64,000 nt of DNA from Nocardia altamirensis NBRC 108246 (GCF_001612685.1 NZ_BDAY01000017.1:1-64000), one strand, 5' to 3'. Positions 59,501 to 62,569 are shown, counted from the first letter of the stretch. Numbers and translations: made by a program. The notes: generated by a model from the letters alone, not told the origin.

Positions 59501-62011
59501 GTTGCGCCGCTCGAGCTCGGCCGAGCGGCGCAACTCCGCCTCGGATGGCGCCCGCCTGGCCTCGACGTCGGTCCGCTTGGGCTCGGGCGGCACACCGGCG
59601 ACGCCCGAGTCCTGGTTCGGCTGCCTGGCCTCGGGTTCGGCGCCGCGCGGCGGCGGCTCCGCTGCGCGCGGGCGGGAACCGTCGAGCTGGCCGCCCTCGA
59701 TGCGCTGCTCTTGCTTACCATCGAACACACCGACGCGCGGAGGCTTGCTCTCCTGCGTACCAACAGTATTGGCGCGATCGACGATCCCTGGTTCGGCGCC
59801 GATGACGCGCGCATTGCCTGTGTCGTTCTTGCCGGGCAGTGGCGGCGCGATCGACTCGCGGGGCACAGGCGTGGCTTCCGGTCGAATCTGCTGTGCTGCA
59901 GGCGGTTCCGAGACCGGGGCGACGACATCGGGCACCACGTCCCGCTCCGGCACCACGGCGTCGTCGGCGCGCGATCGCGAATTGTCTTGTACTACCTCGT
60001 TGCCGGGCTTGCTCGGCTCGGTATAGATGCCCTCCGGTTTGGTCGAGCCTTCCTTGGCACCCGTCGTGTCCACTGTTCGCTCGGCCACGCCGGGCGTGTC
60101 TGTGGGCTTGGTACTGGGCAGGTGCTGCTCGGCAAGCACCGGATCGTTCTTGCCACCAACCGGTTCCGATCCATTCCGCTCGCCGCCGACGGGACGTTCC
60201 TCGGTGGGCGCCGGCGTGTTCCGCTCGATCACGCCGGAATCTTCAGACGTCTGCGACTGGGGGGCGACTTGCCCCTGCGGTACCGCCGTATTCTGTTGCT
60301 CCGCAGCTATATTAGCGACACTCGTGGCACCGGCGGCACCCGTGAGCGGAGCTACCCCGGCCCGGCCCTGGTTGGCCGGTGACGTGCTGGATTGCTCGGC
60401 AGGCGCGGCCCCGCGCGGCGCGACGCCGCGCTCCGTCGAGCCGGTGCCGCGTTCCGCGGGAAGGTTGCTTCTGCCGCTGTCCTGCGGGACAGCCGTCCCC
60501 GGTGTACGTGCACCAGAATCCGTCGGGTTCGTCGTGGAATGTGTAGTACGAGAACCAGTTTCGGTGTGTGTCGACGCTGTGCCGGTCGGCTGTGCCGACG
60601 TGCTGACATCTTTCGGCGGCGGTGACTTGGCGAAGTCCTGTTCGAGCTTGCGCAGCTCGGCCAGGCGTTCGTTGTAGCTCATCTCCCGGCGGCCACCGTT
60701 GTTGTCGGTCGTGTAGACGCGCGGTGAATCCTTCAATTGCTGTGCGCGTTTGAAGGTCTCCGCGTAGCGCTCACGCGCCACCGGGTCCTGCACCCGGTCC
60801 GGATGGCTGGCTCGCATGACTCGGTCGGCCACCGGCGCGGCAGCCTCCTTCGCAGCATGCTCCCCGAACATCGACGGCCCACCCGGCGGCCTGGTATGCG
60901 CGCCGTCGCTGAGAATCAGTGCCGAGCTGGGGACGGTCATGCCGTGGCCACGCATGGCGCTGAGGCCGCCCATGCCGATGCCCGCGCCGATCATCTCCCA
61001 GTGGAAGGTCTTGTCGACCTCGCTCCAGCTCTTGCCCTCGACGGCCATCTGCCAGCCCATGCCGGAGGCCCACATGGCAGGCACACCGGCGACGCCACCC
61101 ATCGCGGCGGCATACGCGCGCTGCAATCGGGGGTTCAATCGTGACGGGTTCCCCGCCTGCGCTTTGATCTGGAACCTTTCGCCGATCCGGCGGCCGATCG
61201 GGGCGCCGAGCGCGCCGCCCGCCGCCCAGTCGACGGCGGTGCGGGTGGTCTGCATCCAGTCGATGTTGTCGCGATGACCCGACGCCACCTGCAGGCCTTG
61301 AATACCGAGATCGAGTGCCGTGCCATGCACGCCGCCGCGGATACCACCGGTCAGCGCGGTCCTGGCCAGGCCGGCCTTACCGCCCTTCTGCAGTGCCCAC
61401 TGGTCCAGCTTCTTCAGCGGGTTCTTGGACGCCTGGGTGGCCGCCCGCTTCATGGTGATCTTTTTGACGTAGGGCAGCACCAGGTTCTTGGCGGTGAGCC
61501 GGGCGGCTTCCTGCTCGAACTTGCGCAGCGCTTCCTTGCCGAGAATCCCCATGCCGACCCGGCCGATGCCCGCCGCGATGCCAGCACCGATCACGCCATA
61601 CGGCCAGCCCTCGATCAGCAGCATGATGATCGTCCGGGCGGTCGCCGCGGCGAAGTACGCCGAGAGCGCCTGCGAGCCTTCGATCGAGGCGCCACCACCA
61701 TGCACATAGGTGCCGAGGTCCTGCAGGCCCTCGCCGTTCTTGCGAATGGTGAAGTCGCCACCGAAGTACTTGTCGAGCTCAGCGCTGATGTTCTCGACGC
61801 CCTGGCCCTCGGGGTATTCCTTCTTGATCTGGTTGAGCAGGAGGTTGAGATCGTTTTCCAGATCGAGTAGCTGTTTGCCGACGTCCTCCAGATCGTCGCC
61901 CAGGTCGAACATGGCCCCGGCGTCCCCGTCCGGGTAGGCCATGCCGAAATTGAGCGTGGTCAGGATCCACGGCGGAATCCAATCCCATATCGACGTAATC
62001 CAGGTGCCCAT
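31877..62011 (-). CDS. giant 10,044-residue ESX-linked multidomain polymorphic toxin-like protein
   Basis: A single uninterrupted frame of 30,135 nt starts at ATG 62009-62011, with GAGGG upstream. The N-terminus (1-100) is WXG100/CpnT-like (WIPPWILTTLNFGMAYPDGD), then a Gly-rich hydrophobic region (105-385) and a disordered linker (470-870). Papain-like Cys/His domains have Cys889 (with His976), Cys2033, Cys3290, Cys4548 and Cys7694. A coiled coil spans about 1077-1322. Two 1,257-residue tandem units cover 2033-4547. HATPase_c-like modules lie at about 5050-5160, 5510-5600 and 5620-5740, with a GNAT-like core near 5340. Sigma-factor-like helices span about 6941-7361 and 7504-7576. HExxH motifs begin at 6295, 6770, 8209, 8698, 9211 and 9696. 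The C-terminus is NlpC/P60-like (Cys9885, His9961). Such architecture fits an ESX-exported polymorphic toxin, but export and activity are inferred. Large plus-strand frames inside it are GC shadows. Confidence 0.93.
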   Translation of the reverse strand: MGTWITSIWDWIPPWILTTLNFGMAYPDGDAGAMFDLGDDLEDVGKQLLDLENDLNLLLNQIKKEYPEGQGVENISAELDKYFGGDFTIRKNGEGLQDLGTYVHGGGASIEGSQALSAYFAAATARTIIMLLIEGWPYGVIGAGIAAGIGRVGMGILGKEALRKFEQEAARLTAKNLVLPYVKKITMKRAATQASKNPLKKLDQWALQKGGKAGLARTALTGGIRGGVHGTALDLGIQGLQVASGHRDNIDWMQTTRTAVDWAAGGALGAPIGRRIGERFQIKAQAGNPSRLNPRLQRAYAAAMGGVAGVPAMWASGMGWQMAVEGKSWSEVDKTFHWEMIGAGIGMGGLSAMRGHGMTVPSSALILSDGAHTRPPGGPSMFGEHAAKEAAAPVADRVMRASHPDRVQDPVARERYAETFKRAQQLKDSPRVYTTDNNGGRREMSYNERLAELRKLEQDFAKSPPPKDVSTSAQPTGTASTHTETGSRTTHSTTNPTDSGARTPGTAVPQDSGRSNLPAERGTGSTERGVAPRGAAPAEQSSTSPANQGRAGVAPLTGAAGATSVANIAAEQQNTAVPQGQVAPQSQTSEDSGVIERNTPAPTEERPVGGERNGSEPVGGKNDPVLAEQHLPSTKPTDTPGVAERTVDTTGAKEGSTKPEGIYTEPSKPGNEVVQDNSRSRADDAVVPERDVVPDVVAPVSEPPAAQQIRPEATPVPRESIAPPLPGKNDTGNARVIGAEPGIVDRANTVGTQESKPPRVGVFDGKQEQRIEGGQLDGSRPRAAEPPPRGAEPEARQPNQDSGVAGVPPEPKRTDVEARRAPSEAELRRSAELERRNIPVEPGRGDGASPAHVRQPDKQAELIPQTPAELFELIANGVEARREPPINTCVLDSINELRAKQGDVADPVTDPSNRLGEPWSAVQPRFRGAIPERFVGEDGGAGHAKILDALHENGKGASAWVVEERVTRNKQNIGVHTYTVTNAGENAAGARQYEIGGRIVTLVGTDGAGRELLIINDAPDSGLYALADLAGGSRENAARTSAIIYRDGQVVTSGRELLVLAGSEPVGATPEHHGATEPRRESRQLMRDMQAAVGEEMRHRAQAENLRTEAEDARAAGRSELAERLDEQARTVDERAEAARGRAEQLRITVLERETAHLTEVDRNLRARDDALVVRLGEQLGDPARVESFRADLAQINAVEGLQRDAAAASVREREPLPTMRALEREIAELRDTERQLLEGAQAIEDRLAGIPFAAEERRAMLEAAHRGVLEVRGELQPREARYQELADRHAAAVEERVAAEARRDEALATRERVADEFGVRDPEQLSPRYREDAPAREGEPVGRAAEQPAAQRKELSPEAAHVRELRGIADELRKVAEEGMEVAGRRAIMRNLDELGALPLSERVGLVPERLAEDGTIRPAQLIVLGTDNNPRGYYRAMEHVFGRQTDRMLAESGRGEYEVRFGRVNPDGAPHTTVGLEQNQERSGNAKLDKYPAPFEDKLPPYWIKYSLTQTVGQTGLLFDHVPAGMYPEVLTPKHMPFAPTDFAGSGNHPGIYHDNIGVYPFHYYIIVHRIIGQAVRHPWTIEFIQNRPWIGKSVLAATKWLPVHAKFEPVTPRLSPEFIRDHPRLTSALVKISEWVPNLRKREWIHALAPPLRNTRTYPWHEPAQRWPEPLQREQTPGTSRELPVSSTIPEFRDVPPRAVESVEIPPSLAERWRSEETGYATRQDWVNSEYRRYEQDRVHNSDALIEKIADNAIRDPQRYSGGDPKDWVQGKDKGWVRDADGGLIPKHEDGATWLRDPDGVLRPRAEIVANLQQVRDHLMRDGHVDRIADVPEMWNRLIDGNPLRQDRIGVEAALAESNLMARNPSLSWEQAHAQVKDRYNWDANRPHQTGERAERGLLGTLTGRRELTRPVLFEPEPVVQRPEQTRRFGQELNHGLQYLGRTRSHVREILHGWPEARIAEAEREVTKLVRQATRDYRGDHDLSLGKVEVTGKVTGEHGNQQLQVEVRRHGGHRPSGVRRFLLEQFENNCVPRSMGEVVDRQGPVVDPPATNPKNAAGTTWGEAQPRLNGARPDGYVTDANSTAHGKILDGLAARGLDQNGRGATAWVLDQRTTVDGKGIGAHSYAVTYEGRNSVGAHVFTVDGKQATYVGHDQQGRELLVDERGLRQSLSRLTGGSRQETAQTWAVVWHDGAEVHLPDGNPHALQPKSALRIGQDSAGELRRDPMREAERAFEKGEIRRDSDPPGSRRETEREYARTLADELGLGDALPNRRDPMHELSNVGRKALARGFLEPPAQGAEPRQMRLDDHRALGAGEYHPVDRMGAASPETIGNGPNARASAGGRLDPMPRPESMTAARDELVRRLDLRPEDVAPDRLAETIADQRYRTLLRAGAVEALDNAVRRLPNASEVDLANRIAAERDTWARLLGVPEAELRPSRYADTLARLRAETLDRAAAITHLADTAQVAHQNSGTPRAQDAPVRVDLDVHGKKLPLRLVPDGEGRWRVEPADRVAPPRVAESEPVKPTSKLRDLWDRLSGRGHETIPQHPLGSGQNADLYGQIGGGVEAGLQLPTVDTTWDPAFFTLQVLKFKPSNIDRFVHMVMGTVSDKVHNPPPALDRTGREYAYWRDFDPEERRKFDAEMKRLGLDTRFDPPAEKRPVVSSTQAPGERLGAERDVTAPVEGAQPHQPEPGVRAELARDGQQLWDAGRQRQQEGEALYQAAREIGVELTNLNPETVQQALAEARYRALRHVGMVEAMRESALRFHQENTHVSYIEERSNTNPSPMERFAKEIAQQQGRDYERLDTERRVNNNSAGTRRWWDLNFNRDPNLVRMFENVVRRDQVRLEMSDWAQIFGLGRADMHPSNLDRTVLGLHAEERAFTNAINEFEAQARQYRGAAEHFEGLANGMARTAGAEWIRAQGGEPLDRNSPNTVARVGGPPERLLIVDNGTKHDRLLADALADPANAGLAERVTRGDVQVEYHNVWADREGRVHTFELEKPDVRHFSGSVAGRSLDVTAVGNGDGTWRVVHDPAEPIAPAAVAPPRSAARLAEVVDRLGLTPADLAPGRLERTLSQLRAENGLRALRIEAIADQISTRQDIVRFQELQDLLHKLKADPAALRTDPVRTLDELRPKIEELKAAEPKSAAKIEGLVKDLRERPGFADWDPRNTDGDMAVYRADAPGHIEAVIGDRERFRADMRDRATDPAEVAVPESDWLRLAGVELSGKTPEELAKLYGDVQAGKLHELGVQTREQLAEVLGELRTEVRDDAVAIRDLVDLVTFNNCVPESLHRVNDLQGSQVVTVPEVRPGHLSGRTWAETQPHLNGARVEGFVSDAASSGHGRLAEGLIERGLNENGRGATAWVLDRRATVDAHGVGGHSYTVHYLGPNAGGVHRFLVEGREVLYRGVDAQGRESFLTADGTVRSLAELAGGSRQETVQTWATVWHEGQNVHVEGGDPHAPLPDANLRVGQNSAAGPVGDPLREVVKHFEEIASHSDSSPPIPMRDTERGYVRDLSAALGLGDALRVTRAPLHELSDVARMALARGFLETPATGEPNRMRFPADYRPLATGERYPGERLTAADGERIGTNPGARGSGAAHPEPRPESMASARDELARRLGVRPEELAADRLAETIADQRHRTVLRAGAVEALQTAVRRLPHASDLELTQQITDMRDTWARLLDVPQDHLHPSRIDDTIGRLRAETLDRARAIAELADVAQVAEAQPGATAKPGDHGVRVDLRVGDELVPVRLMPDGHGGWRIEPVTRLDAPRVPEPGEPPATRSKLGQVWDRVRGRGHEQIPQHPLGSGQNAELYGQLGHGAEAGLHLPLVDTTWDPAFFTLQVLKFKPSNFEKFFDMIMGRAGKNSYNLPPVRDPSGQEYLYWRDVDPAQLSKFDAEMKRLGLDGRFDPPGEQRAPEVGAPMGERTGTERDVAPGAGARTHEPDAGVRADLARDGQQLLDTGVRREQAGDALYDAARMVGVELTDLNPETVQQALAEARYRALRHVGSVEALREAAMLYHQEDAHLGYLNEHSGTNPNPMERFAKEVARQEGRDYERLDTERRVNNNSAGTRRWWDLKFNPDPKVVQAFETQLRRDQIRQQFADWAGVFGVDRAELRPETMERTLANLHAEERAFSTAVDAFEQRANEYRPIDEQFRTLADSMARKAGAQWIRSEGGVPVDPNTAAQVGRVAGTPERLLIVDNGTKHDRLLADVLADPANAQLAAAITRGDVRVEYHMVAADRTGQVHVRTLELPEVRHFSGDVNGRHLNATMVREGDGPWRVVHDPVESPTASAGMASTQRDLARLYDAVTRLGLERTDLASHRLAETLSRLRAENGMRALQLEAMADQVHTRMEIERFHDLQDLMHKLKLDPDALRTNPDATLDGLRQQIAALKEASPKTAAKIDAMVAALRAKPELATWDPRIVHGDMPVHRADAPEHLAKVLGDVERFRADLLSRAPSLPEVPAPLRDWLRLSGVDLSTMTPEQIAKVYTDFTAGKLPEMGLSKPAELAQAVAELRAEVLRTAEAIAEIDAYLIPNNCVPESLGRVVDQQGNVVSVPQVRLDNLAGLTWAETQPHLGGARVEGFVSDPSASGHARLAEGLIQVGVEPHGRGPTAWVLDRRITVDGDGIGAHSYSLQYLGKNAEGGHRFLVDTREVTYLGRDPQGRELFRTNDGRELSLAELSGGTRDETAQTWAVVWKDGQVVEGVGDRNIRPPDDQLRIGSSDDAPRQQHSDPANPPRAPDQVERPVRRSELVVPAGESGPRTEGDRLGAGGRAWDWVRERLDTWPADKVETAGLEVADRVATALERPAGEVRVTLEETGTPGDRTLRGTVGEQVFELTEANKPPAWLRAAIEPIRHVPVHVADEVAIAIGSRRIPQLAKALADLNPHGLRPEVAADHIDQGLRHAGRINHGRLHGLQVNLEGSVVQVRFGEETAELTVYPFWDQDFRTGMRGLELTGRNDRTVPLHDFGETVVADLRERRENATAGQQGERAAEDGVREGHSEPAGRGSAADEGRSATVPIIEGESRAGAESRQAVRDLMRDWANEGQVDDAVLLTSELVGNVPRHARTDGLFEATVTGQAPNRTLRVEISDHSPQVPRERAAGVEAESGRGTTFRNQLADESGVVVHESGEFRKTVWFTIEEKPPATGTRREERPEPDPADFLTDDILAMLSPEDRAAMQEATAEPVPRVTEPPARETIPPEPEYRRPSGTAPNDLAAIGRRESPVDLSSMPTLRELLDVPNIEADPVGHNARLTEQLKGWMGKKFDPFHLEVERAEYYFNSGESPNALRMYCAVRDEYGRVGDVNFGLGRDPHGRMLMFLDRIQLIEGARGQGFLRELLTPLVGYLERSGVHRVELLTGLEDGALMWPRMDFDWHPAPDRLRTSLKNLFERMDTVHKDPATTPADRQRLDELRKEFNEPYSAYPTPYKVLSLRGDNTELGVRLMERNSLQLTYVLGGEPSTREVGGRAEPAREGETVSGRAESRQDPAASPRDAEGVTRSPVVDGRIDVTVATGAPADIAVATGHVRDMLAGAGVGRTAPAVSEIVGNALRSEAGGRVIADQTSSGRVRVTVLGGDGLHTTVEVSGAGRARGIHLELPVRQGDPQAAARAAEQVRALMHGWEDQARVQVDDAALLASELVTNVREHTGGDGSLVAEVTGPVGSRLLSVEVTDRSRQLPVEGDGKRGLALLRERAHRSGWHHIDDGEARPTSADDVTEAKSVYFEMDENSGRPADDAVMTRAGAHEPPVEVAAKPEPAAESQPHSRDRAESGSRVGGHPAPDEVRQPGKRPMDLSWESSNFAFEGDLTTAAREHIAQAGGRAVNSRIGLVEGERPRVIVIEWEGIGHDSALSEAVDRVPELRAVLVQPGARIDYVSARVDAQDQVRLTTIDAPDLWHATVESGPWRGAEVTYWSDFDGYWRAVPRDLPPELIPPARSGHDVPANHGLRDDYRGEADPSKPFLERVLYMSEAEREAHRLVVGPDGRLYRARDGKLFDSSEFPGAEGHSSRVMFVMDDSGNVYAETESTGRRLHHSSFLAGDRVAAAGSLEAVAGKLIAMDDGSGHYWPSAESNDRALQRLFDEGLIPAEDFQRYDHHRMAREQTEFDAGPASMPQERDAEIAAYFDRLFEDRPATTEPTVREREAPAAEPVRSEHETAWDPADYRTAQEVADAVSAKHRIEMVGFDSRVEVSTAVEFARTIDEMLALRTDYKPDRIRLGRLDEGVYAETVAVIHGGRVRTAEIVFNIELATKPRELARMWQADVAAGHMVGPPGRPVYGVLVHEFGHALVNTGRLTATHEAEAALRQHFLANRGKTTEAEYQAWLHTQFTEYCFDKKGVFNPKEAVPEAFAAGVHKGENLTAGERVLRDLAVRHADAERAVQRSLFPFSPDEGDLRGSARSGEEPGDGGFRDEMPWSAWDHDTTFELVDELYYQHNIDGFFFERGHLENVRELTQAIHDLTREHPYVPLRQVDITKLDTDAKAVLGFNDNPAKSRTSPVWTEKISLSERLASDPNLPPGTVYNAVVREYAAALAQAGRWRAEVAAEVALYRHFQDNGGVPRDFLAWVREQFDPRCYDDRGRMVSPLALQEAFVAVKSDTVTSVGQRILHDVLVEQAEKWRGGDPYVIEVGENREWAQDKREIVTAIQERYGIELVGLDIPAVDAQTARQLESAIRDVLERHPNIDVRQIRIAPLAEGRFADTRPVFDAHGRSLRVREIVLNERYLIQPELFEQHMAEDVKSRLIVGDWERPAYSTLVHELMHGLHVSTGFDRSAEGQQAARNEVLDLLAQKFFEKFPGLHDTGEFQLWLRQELPDNSFYRDGDHLRLTEAYADAGTAAIVGGEERLTPAQRVLYDHLRSLTRLDGEPRSEAGERFRDDPEQRPGEGDPLPLARRSAGETDRTLQSGSDRSSTRLGELPHDSAVPPSSPRMSANEQLIRTAMSGTDPKVFDAIHELPRRQRELAEALLFEDKTIAQYAEENGRSQAHLRGQRIAAFQHVVDLLTGTREFTGRSNPNTLIAELENAYRAEDPRLNAALPRLTAEERKFFTWHFEENLSTADIVAHTGKDERAVWLLRGRTVHHLTDLLAVAGEPGGHIAGVVPDRVVEAALRNDRPALERAIGRLDGAFRDYATMRYLDGKSPEEIAQQTNRTAQTVESLGYRTARRLAELLPGVAEPGGRLSTDTSSFTTSQRRELLDIAVGQNEPRLRSAIDQLGQGQRRAVELIALERYSIPEAAAEMSRAEGKARSAHAVGELYRNGLKKIADVAFPETVRAAQAGDPRATGLLRALHENAIRERIATAVPDRAVVDELTAKTFDRAAENLHSIGENKFNEWLHTVADGVVAEHGRGNGARPEPDIAGRPRVDREAVAGARPEPVERELTEQQATERDGAKQEVAERARLDKEAAVRKAAEREAALRAGLERDADLRAREQNMAAERAKAEWEAAGRPPLKESAEAAPVEPARIERSAVGDPRVQRFLDSLRDGVLAVAGVPEKSPLGRAMAEATPADVQRALAVQPKDRGRLILLRHWLGKSVEETAAALRITDTAVRGIERTALRSIGQFMAVEHPQAERSGPGSPQRKAPAFAPAPPRPEAGGSATKPAGEETPAPRTDGTHTGTGATPIPPEAKPVSPPESGPLSKAWSHGAEPSAREGDGGATAFERPDGIFARAHVTGDGPKNCVPEALSFTREITGNDNIRPMAETAELKARGVDGTELVNAASADWHPDGFESLDAMATHVKDTGDTVLGAIEFRGVTGEVGAHAIVMFRTGVDVMVHERIGDVVYEYAYPWGVRPADVAGVYGIVFRPDGQAEHPLHGRESAAVPGTDRPETRIGARPGHGDPPGNGPPRDEQRWDASEFGSSKEVAKELTRMHGVETRGFDGTRPEAAREFATTVHELMSAHPEVALREVTLMSGGKDAEAVYSYRDLVGGAVFADELIVSRRLALDAALPPGRMREEATRAFGDALVLTGRWRAEGLALPELRQHYADTNAGFHEPGYRQWLRAQFDAASFTKAGELDPRTALVESFVTAETDPARLTPGKQVLRDVLLEQAEKWADGDPYVVGQDIGAEHVLERIEIANGLRDEFGIDVRGFELPGVDLDSARQVAAAVREVHARYPDAEVRTIRVAVLGEEHTFAQSVPEFRRGVSQYVHEIVLNERFMTNPELLRQHLAEKVESGFAAAQPDRPAYSVAVHEMMHAVHASTGYRESPAGIRVATDALTRALLNTYGESHRGPIDKARFNEWLLSELNEYSFDTNGDLYLPEAYADAATAVHLAPERATAAQRAVAAHLNQLTRSGFDTRHGRGDGLTQRSEIRGPDHDGVANRAAEEAPAAGADRAVPDGSAEARAVQTMLENAGFDIGGFDVPGVIGERVVELGQAVLLMQSEYPKLDLHGVKLEKLSWDEAAGAVPGYSEDLQPGTVYAKWLVLNERLLTDPSLPDGAVNDAVVVGYGDAMVIGGRWRAEVEAMGALREHFEAVHRRANETAFERWLDREFPDCRDPRGAFEPPDALVQAFKAVVDDPFSATPAQQVLHRMLVEQAEIWYDRPPHDPDLPVIEDQAAIAERTAIGDALRDEFGIDHYGFDIPGVDREMVREFAAAVRDVWREHPDIDIEAIRIGPLSEGTLAETSTGFDNGKPFTISVTLNERYAVNPELFRNHVTAEIADRYLVGLPDRPMYSVAVHEMYHTVHNIFAKATDLTPEGVRAINAGAMRELIEAYGAGKSTIDSDRFYQWLHDGLSGYSFEPLRELQPGEVRPQPVRRVLELGEAYAEAGAAVHLLGDRATEPQRVLHDRLVRLAREAVEDGGTTGSPDSGQVQSVKRQVSLGGDRGEPEQPAGAQDFPAGAQGERAGSDWDAARFATAAEVGDALRENHGLELLGFDVADQPIGPAREFAQAVHDVLTAHPQIDLRAAHILEVDKDVQTLIGVDGAEHGAPIFTESIVLSSELGRDAVLPEGQVYHRVLNELGEAMIHASRWRAEAHALPALRAHFAENVAPHSKTTFTEWLTAEFGPDRISASGALDVNGALRDSFAAVEGTRATATVGHQVLHEVLLEQADRWHHRGLDAAPQPIGAEGAHLAERRALQDELAELGMTGFGFDTPGVPVEVVRDFVATVREMRERYPEIDPDRLAITPLMDERLGDTSGRGGPHDPVTITLHERYAINPELHRQILAAAIDTNFVRGSADDPVRSTIVHEAFHVLHHATDYPANRSAVHEYNRSVLLELMEKHAELHPDFEVGFKEWLRSELSGYGLHADGMPNPREAIPEAGAAVVHGGRVTDAERVLYDRLMRDVQEEADRRRHVQPEDPEPRSRAGVPEERMADSGADPARRAESTWDAGQYRTGEELAAALHENHGVRVVGFDGEGVNLARVREFAQAVHDQLTAHPDIDLRSLFVVDTKRDMQTVIGLDGVEAGGPVYTKSIVMSERFAGDSAPPAGRVYHAALRELGNAMVHAGRWRAEAYALPALREYYVENVGPMDKSAFDRWLTTQFRPESFDQADTFAARRALRESFAAVEGHRAGVTPGERVLHEVLVEQAGRWNRRGLDNLPAPIGTEAAHVAERLTLGTGLQDRAVYTFGFDLPGVPLAGVREFEAAIRDMLEKYPDTRLTMIGIQPIEENAAAVTERLVDPESGAMISIIILNERYAINPEMHRQAYEGSISRDFLAGLPDQPMRTTIVHEFFHAVHDVAGFTGDPHAVFFERVGVLTELKKLHELFEPNADTAAFEHWLQTEAGLTKYSFDKDGQLNIPEMYAEAGTAVELRPDRVSPAQRLIYERLMRQVQEESSHGRAVDEGAPGAEHHADVGAPPEQAAPMPTPSERVVARVEELLGTRATWGTFSEPVRAFQDWVQNPTEGPLPPIRPDTVMNCWEILLHAGVDSGVLTHEQLHVMYQYEVTDKGVPTAQWYTDLADMLTPNGRQSFVVGDPNSPQPQRGDLVFWGGTTHVGMATGRSAPDGSPEVCTFWPPPGEFAPYLTEPDGRRTWARQDVVKLSSIKELYDYMMNPPLAVQNYRDEDGRIIVEFGPGPW
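32590..38410 (-). other. array of four HExxH domains alternating with four degenerate copies
   Basis: Reading along the protein the order is degenerate, active, four times over. HExxH sites are HEMMH (37373-37387), HEMYH (35906-35920), HEAFH (34367-34381) and HEFFH (32912-32926). Each is followed about 80-100 residues later by an EAYADA, EAYAEA or MYAEA-like helix that could give the third zinc ligand. Degenerate copies have (G/S)RWRAE where HExxH should be (near 38050, 36580, 35035 and 33590) and end in a conserved VLHEVLVEQAxxW helix. Confidence 0.65.
39285..41190 (-). other. sigma-factor-like helical block inside the giant protein
   Basis: At least four segments read like sigma region 4 helix-turn-helix units. 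One is MRYLDGKSPEEIAQQTNRTA followed by a SLGYRTARRL helix; another is LRHWLGKSVEETAAALRITD. Between them a segment near 39950-40110 (VPDRAVVDELTAKTFDRA, then FNEWLHTVADGVVAEHGRG) has the pattern of ECF sigma region 2. The regions are permuted relative to a real sigma factor, with region 4-like units on both sides of region 2. Confidence 0.45.
41390..43500 (-). other. first HExxH metallopeptidase-like cluster (active, degenerate, active)
   Basis: HEFGH lies at 43115-43129 (residue 6295) and HELMH at 41690-41704 (residue 6770). A degenerate copy sits between them, with AGRWRAE near 42360 and DVLVEQAEKW near 42125. Downstream helices VPEAFAAGV and LTEAYADAGTA hold candidate third zinc ligands. 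The copies share the lead-in W(D/S)(P/A)...GF(D/E) and share the arrangement of the downstream array, so they belong to one family. Confidence 0.65.
44800..46865 (-). other. HATPase_c (anti-sigma-like) and GNAT-like modules
   Basis: DDAVLLTSELVGNVPRHA (near 46800) and DDAALLASELVTNVREHTGG (near 45040) match the N-box of RsbW/Streptomyces-type HATPase_c_2 kinases, followed by RVEISD and SVEVTDRS (G1-box-like). A third, weaker copy contains SEIVGNALRSE near 45330. Between them, near 45900-46000, IEGARGQGFLRELLTPLVGYL resembles a GNAT acetyl-CoA-binding loop. Confidence 0.55.
48371..55915 (-). repeat. two tandem 1,257-codon units within the giant gene, plus a partial third
   Basis: The NNCVP(R/E)S cysteine recurs at 55913-55915, 52142-52144 and 48368-48370, a period of 3,771 and 3,774 nt. 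Between these points the two units align end to end. Shared blocks include TTWDPAFFTLQVLKFKPSN, RVNNNSAGTRRWWDL, ERLLIVDNGTKHDRLLAD and WRVVHDP. The third unit keeps only the papain-like domain (to about 47900). The repeat arose by in-frame duplication of a whole multidomain module. Confidence 0.9.
61700..62011 (-). other. N-terminal WXG100/CpnT-like trafficking domain
   Basis: The first roughly 100 residues (MGTWITSIWDWIPPWILTTL, a YPDGD turn, then two helices DDLEDVGKQLLDLENDLNLLL and IKKEYPEGQGVENISAELDKY) resemble the WXG100-like N-terminus of CpnT-type toxins. Such domains guide large effectors to ESX systems. A tyrosine-x3-aspartate (Y26-PDG-D30) is present here but lies before the helices rather than after them. 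Confidence 0.6.
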
Positions 62012-62041
62012 CAGCAGGCCCTCATAGCGGCAACTCCGGTC

Positions 62042-62569
62042 CTACCAACCGGATTCGGCGACGCCGGATCCAGGGCGGTCAGGACGGGTCTCGTCGAGCG
62101 GCACCACATCGGTGAATTCCATTGTCCCGTCCACGCTCTCACCCTCGGCGCGGGCACGAGACCGTGCGCTCGGCGGGGCGGTGGAGATCTCGGGCATCTT
62201 GGGCATCATGTCCTCGACATCGGGCAGCCCCGGCACGATCTCGGAGAGCCGGGGCAGTCGCGCTTGCTCGTCGCGCAATTCCTGGATCATCTCGCGGGTC
62301 TTGCGCTCGACCTGACCGGCCGCGTCCTGCGCCGCGGCCGTCACCGCAGCGGCCAGCTCCTTCGGCGTCAGATCGGCGATATCCGCAGTGAATCGGGTCT
62401 CGATGACCACCCCCCGAGCGTTGACGACCACCGCGACCCGCTTACCCGCCGCGTAGGCCGTCGCGGTGAGCCGCGCCTGCTCCTGCTGCGACCGCGCCAT
62501 CGACTTGATGCTCTTGTGCACCGATTCCATCATCTCGGTGAACTGCGCATTCGCGATCTCGAACGCCAT
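62042..62569 (-). CDS. YbaB/EbfC-like protein upstream of the giant gene
   Basis: The 175-residue product has a YbaB-like domain (about 1-100: a helix FEIANAQFTEMMESVHKSI, then VAVVVNARGVVIETRFTAD and LTPKELAAAVTAAAQDA). An acidic Pro-rich tail follows. The ATG at 62567-62569 is preceded by AGGAGAGG; a TTG one codon upstream is less likely. It ends 30 bp before the giant gene. YbaB-like proteins recur next to ESX substrates (for example EspL), so an assembly or chaperone role for the giant protein is plausible. Confidence 0.7.
   Translation of the reverse strand: MAFEIANAQFTEMMESVHKSIKSMARSQQEQARLTATAYAAGKRVAVVVNARGVVIETRFTADIADLTPKELAAAVTAAAQDAAGQVERKTREMIQELRDEQARLPRLSEIVPGLPDVEDMMPKMPEISTAPPSARSRARAEGESVDGTMEFTDVVPLDETRPDRPGSGVAESGW

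Noticed and set aside
52262..60382. Two more long plus-strand frames (1,702 and 993 codons) opposite the giant gene
   Set aside because: They have the same antisense-shadow composition, no ribosome binding sites of note and no domains.
31877..62011. Giant gene as an assembly artefact joining several genes
   Set aside because: The frame is intact, codon use is uniform, domain order is coherent and repeat units have diverged beyond collapse artefacts. Only long reads could fully exclude it.
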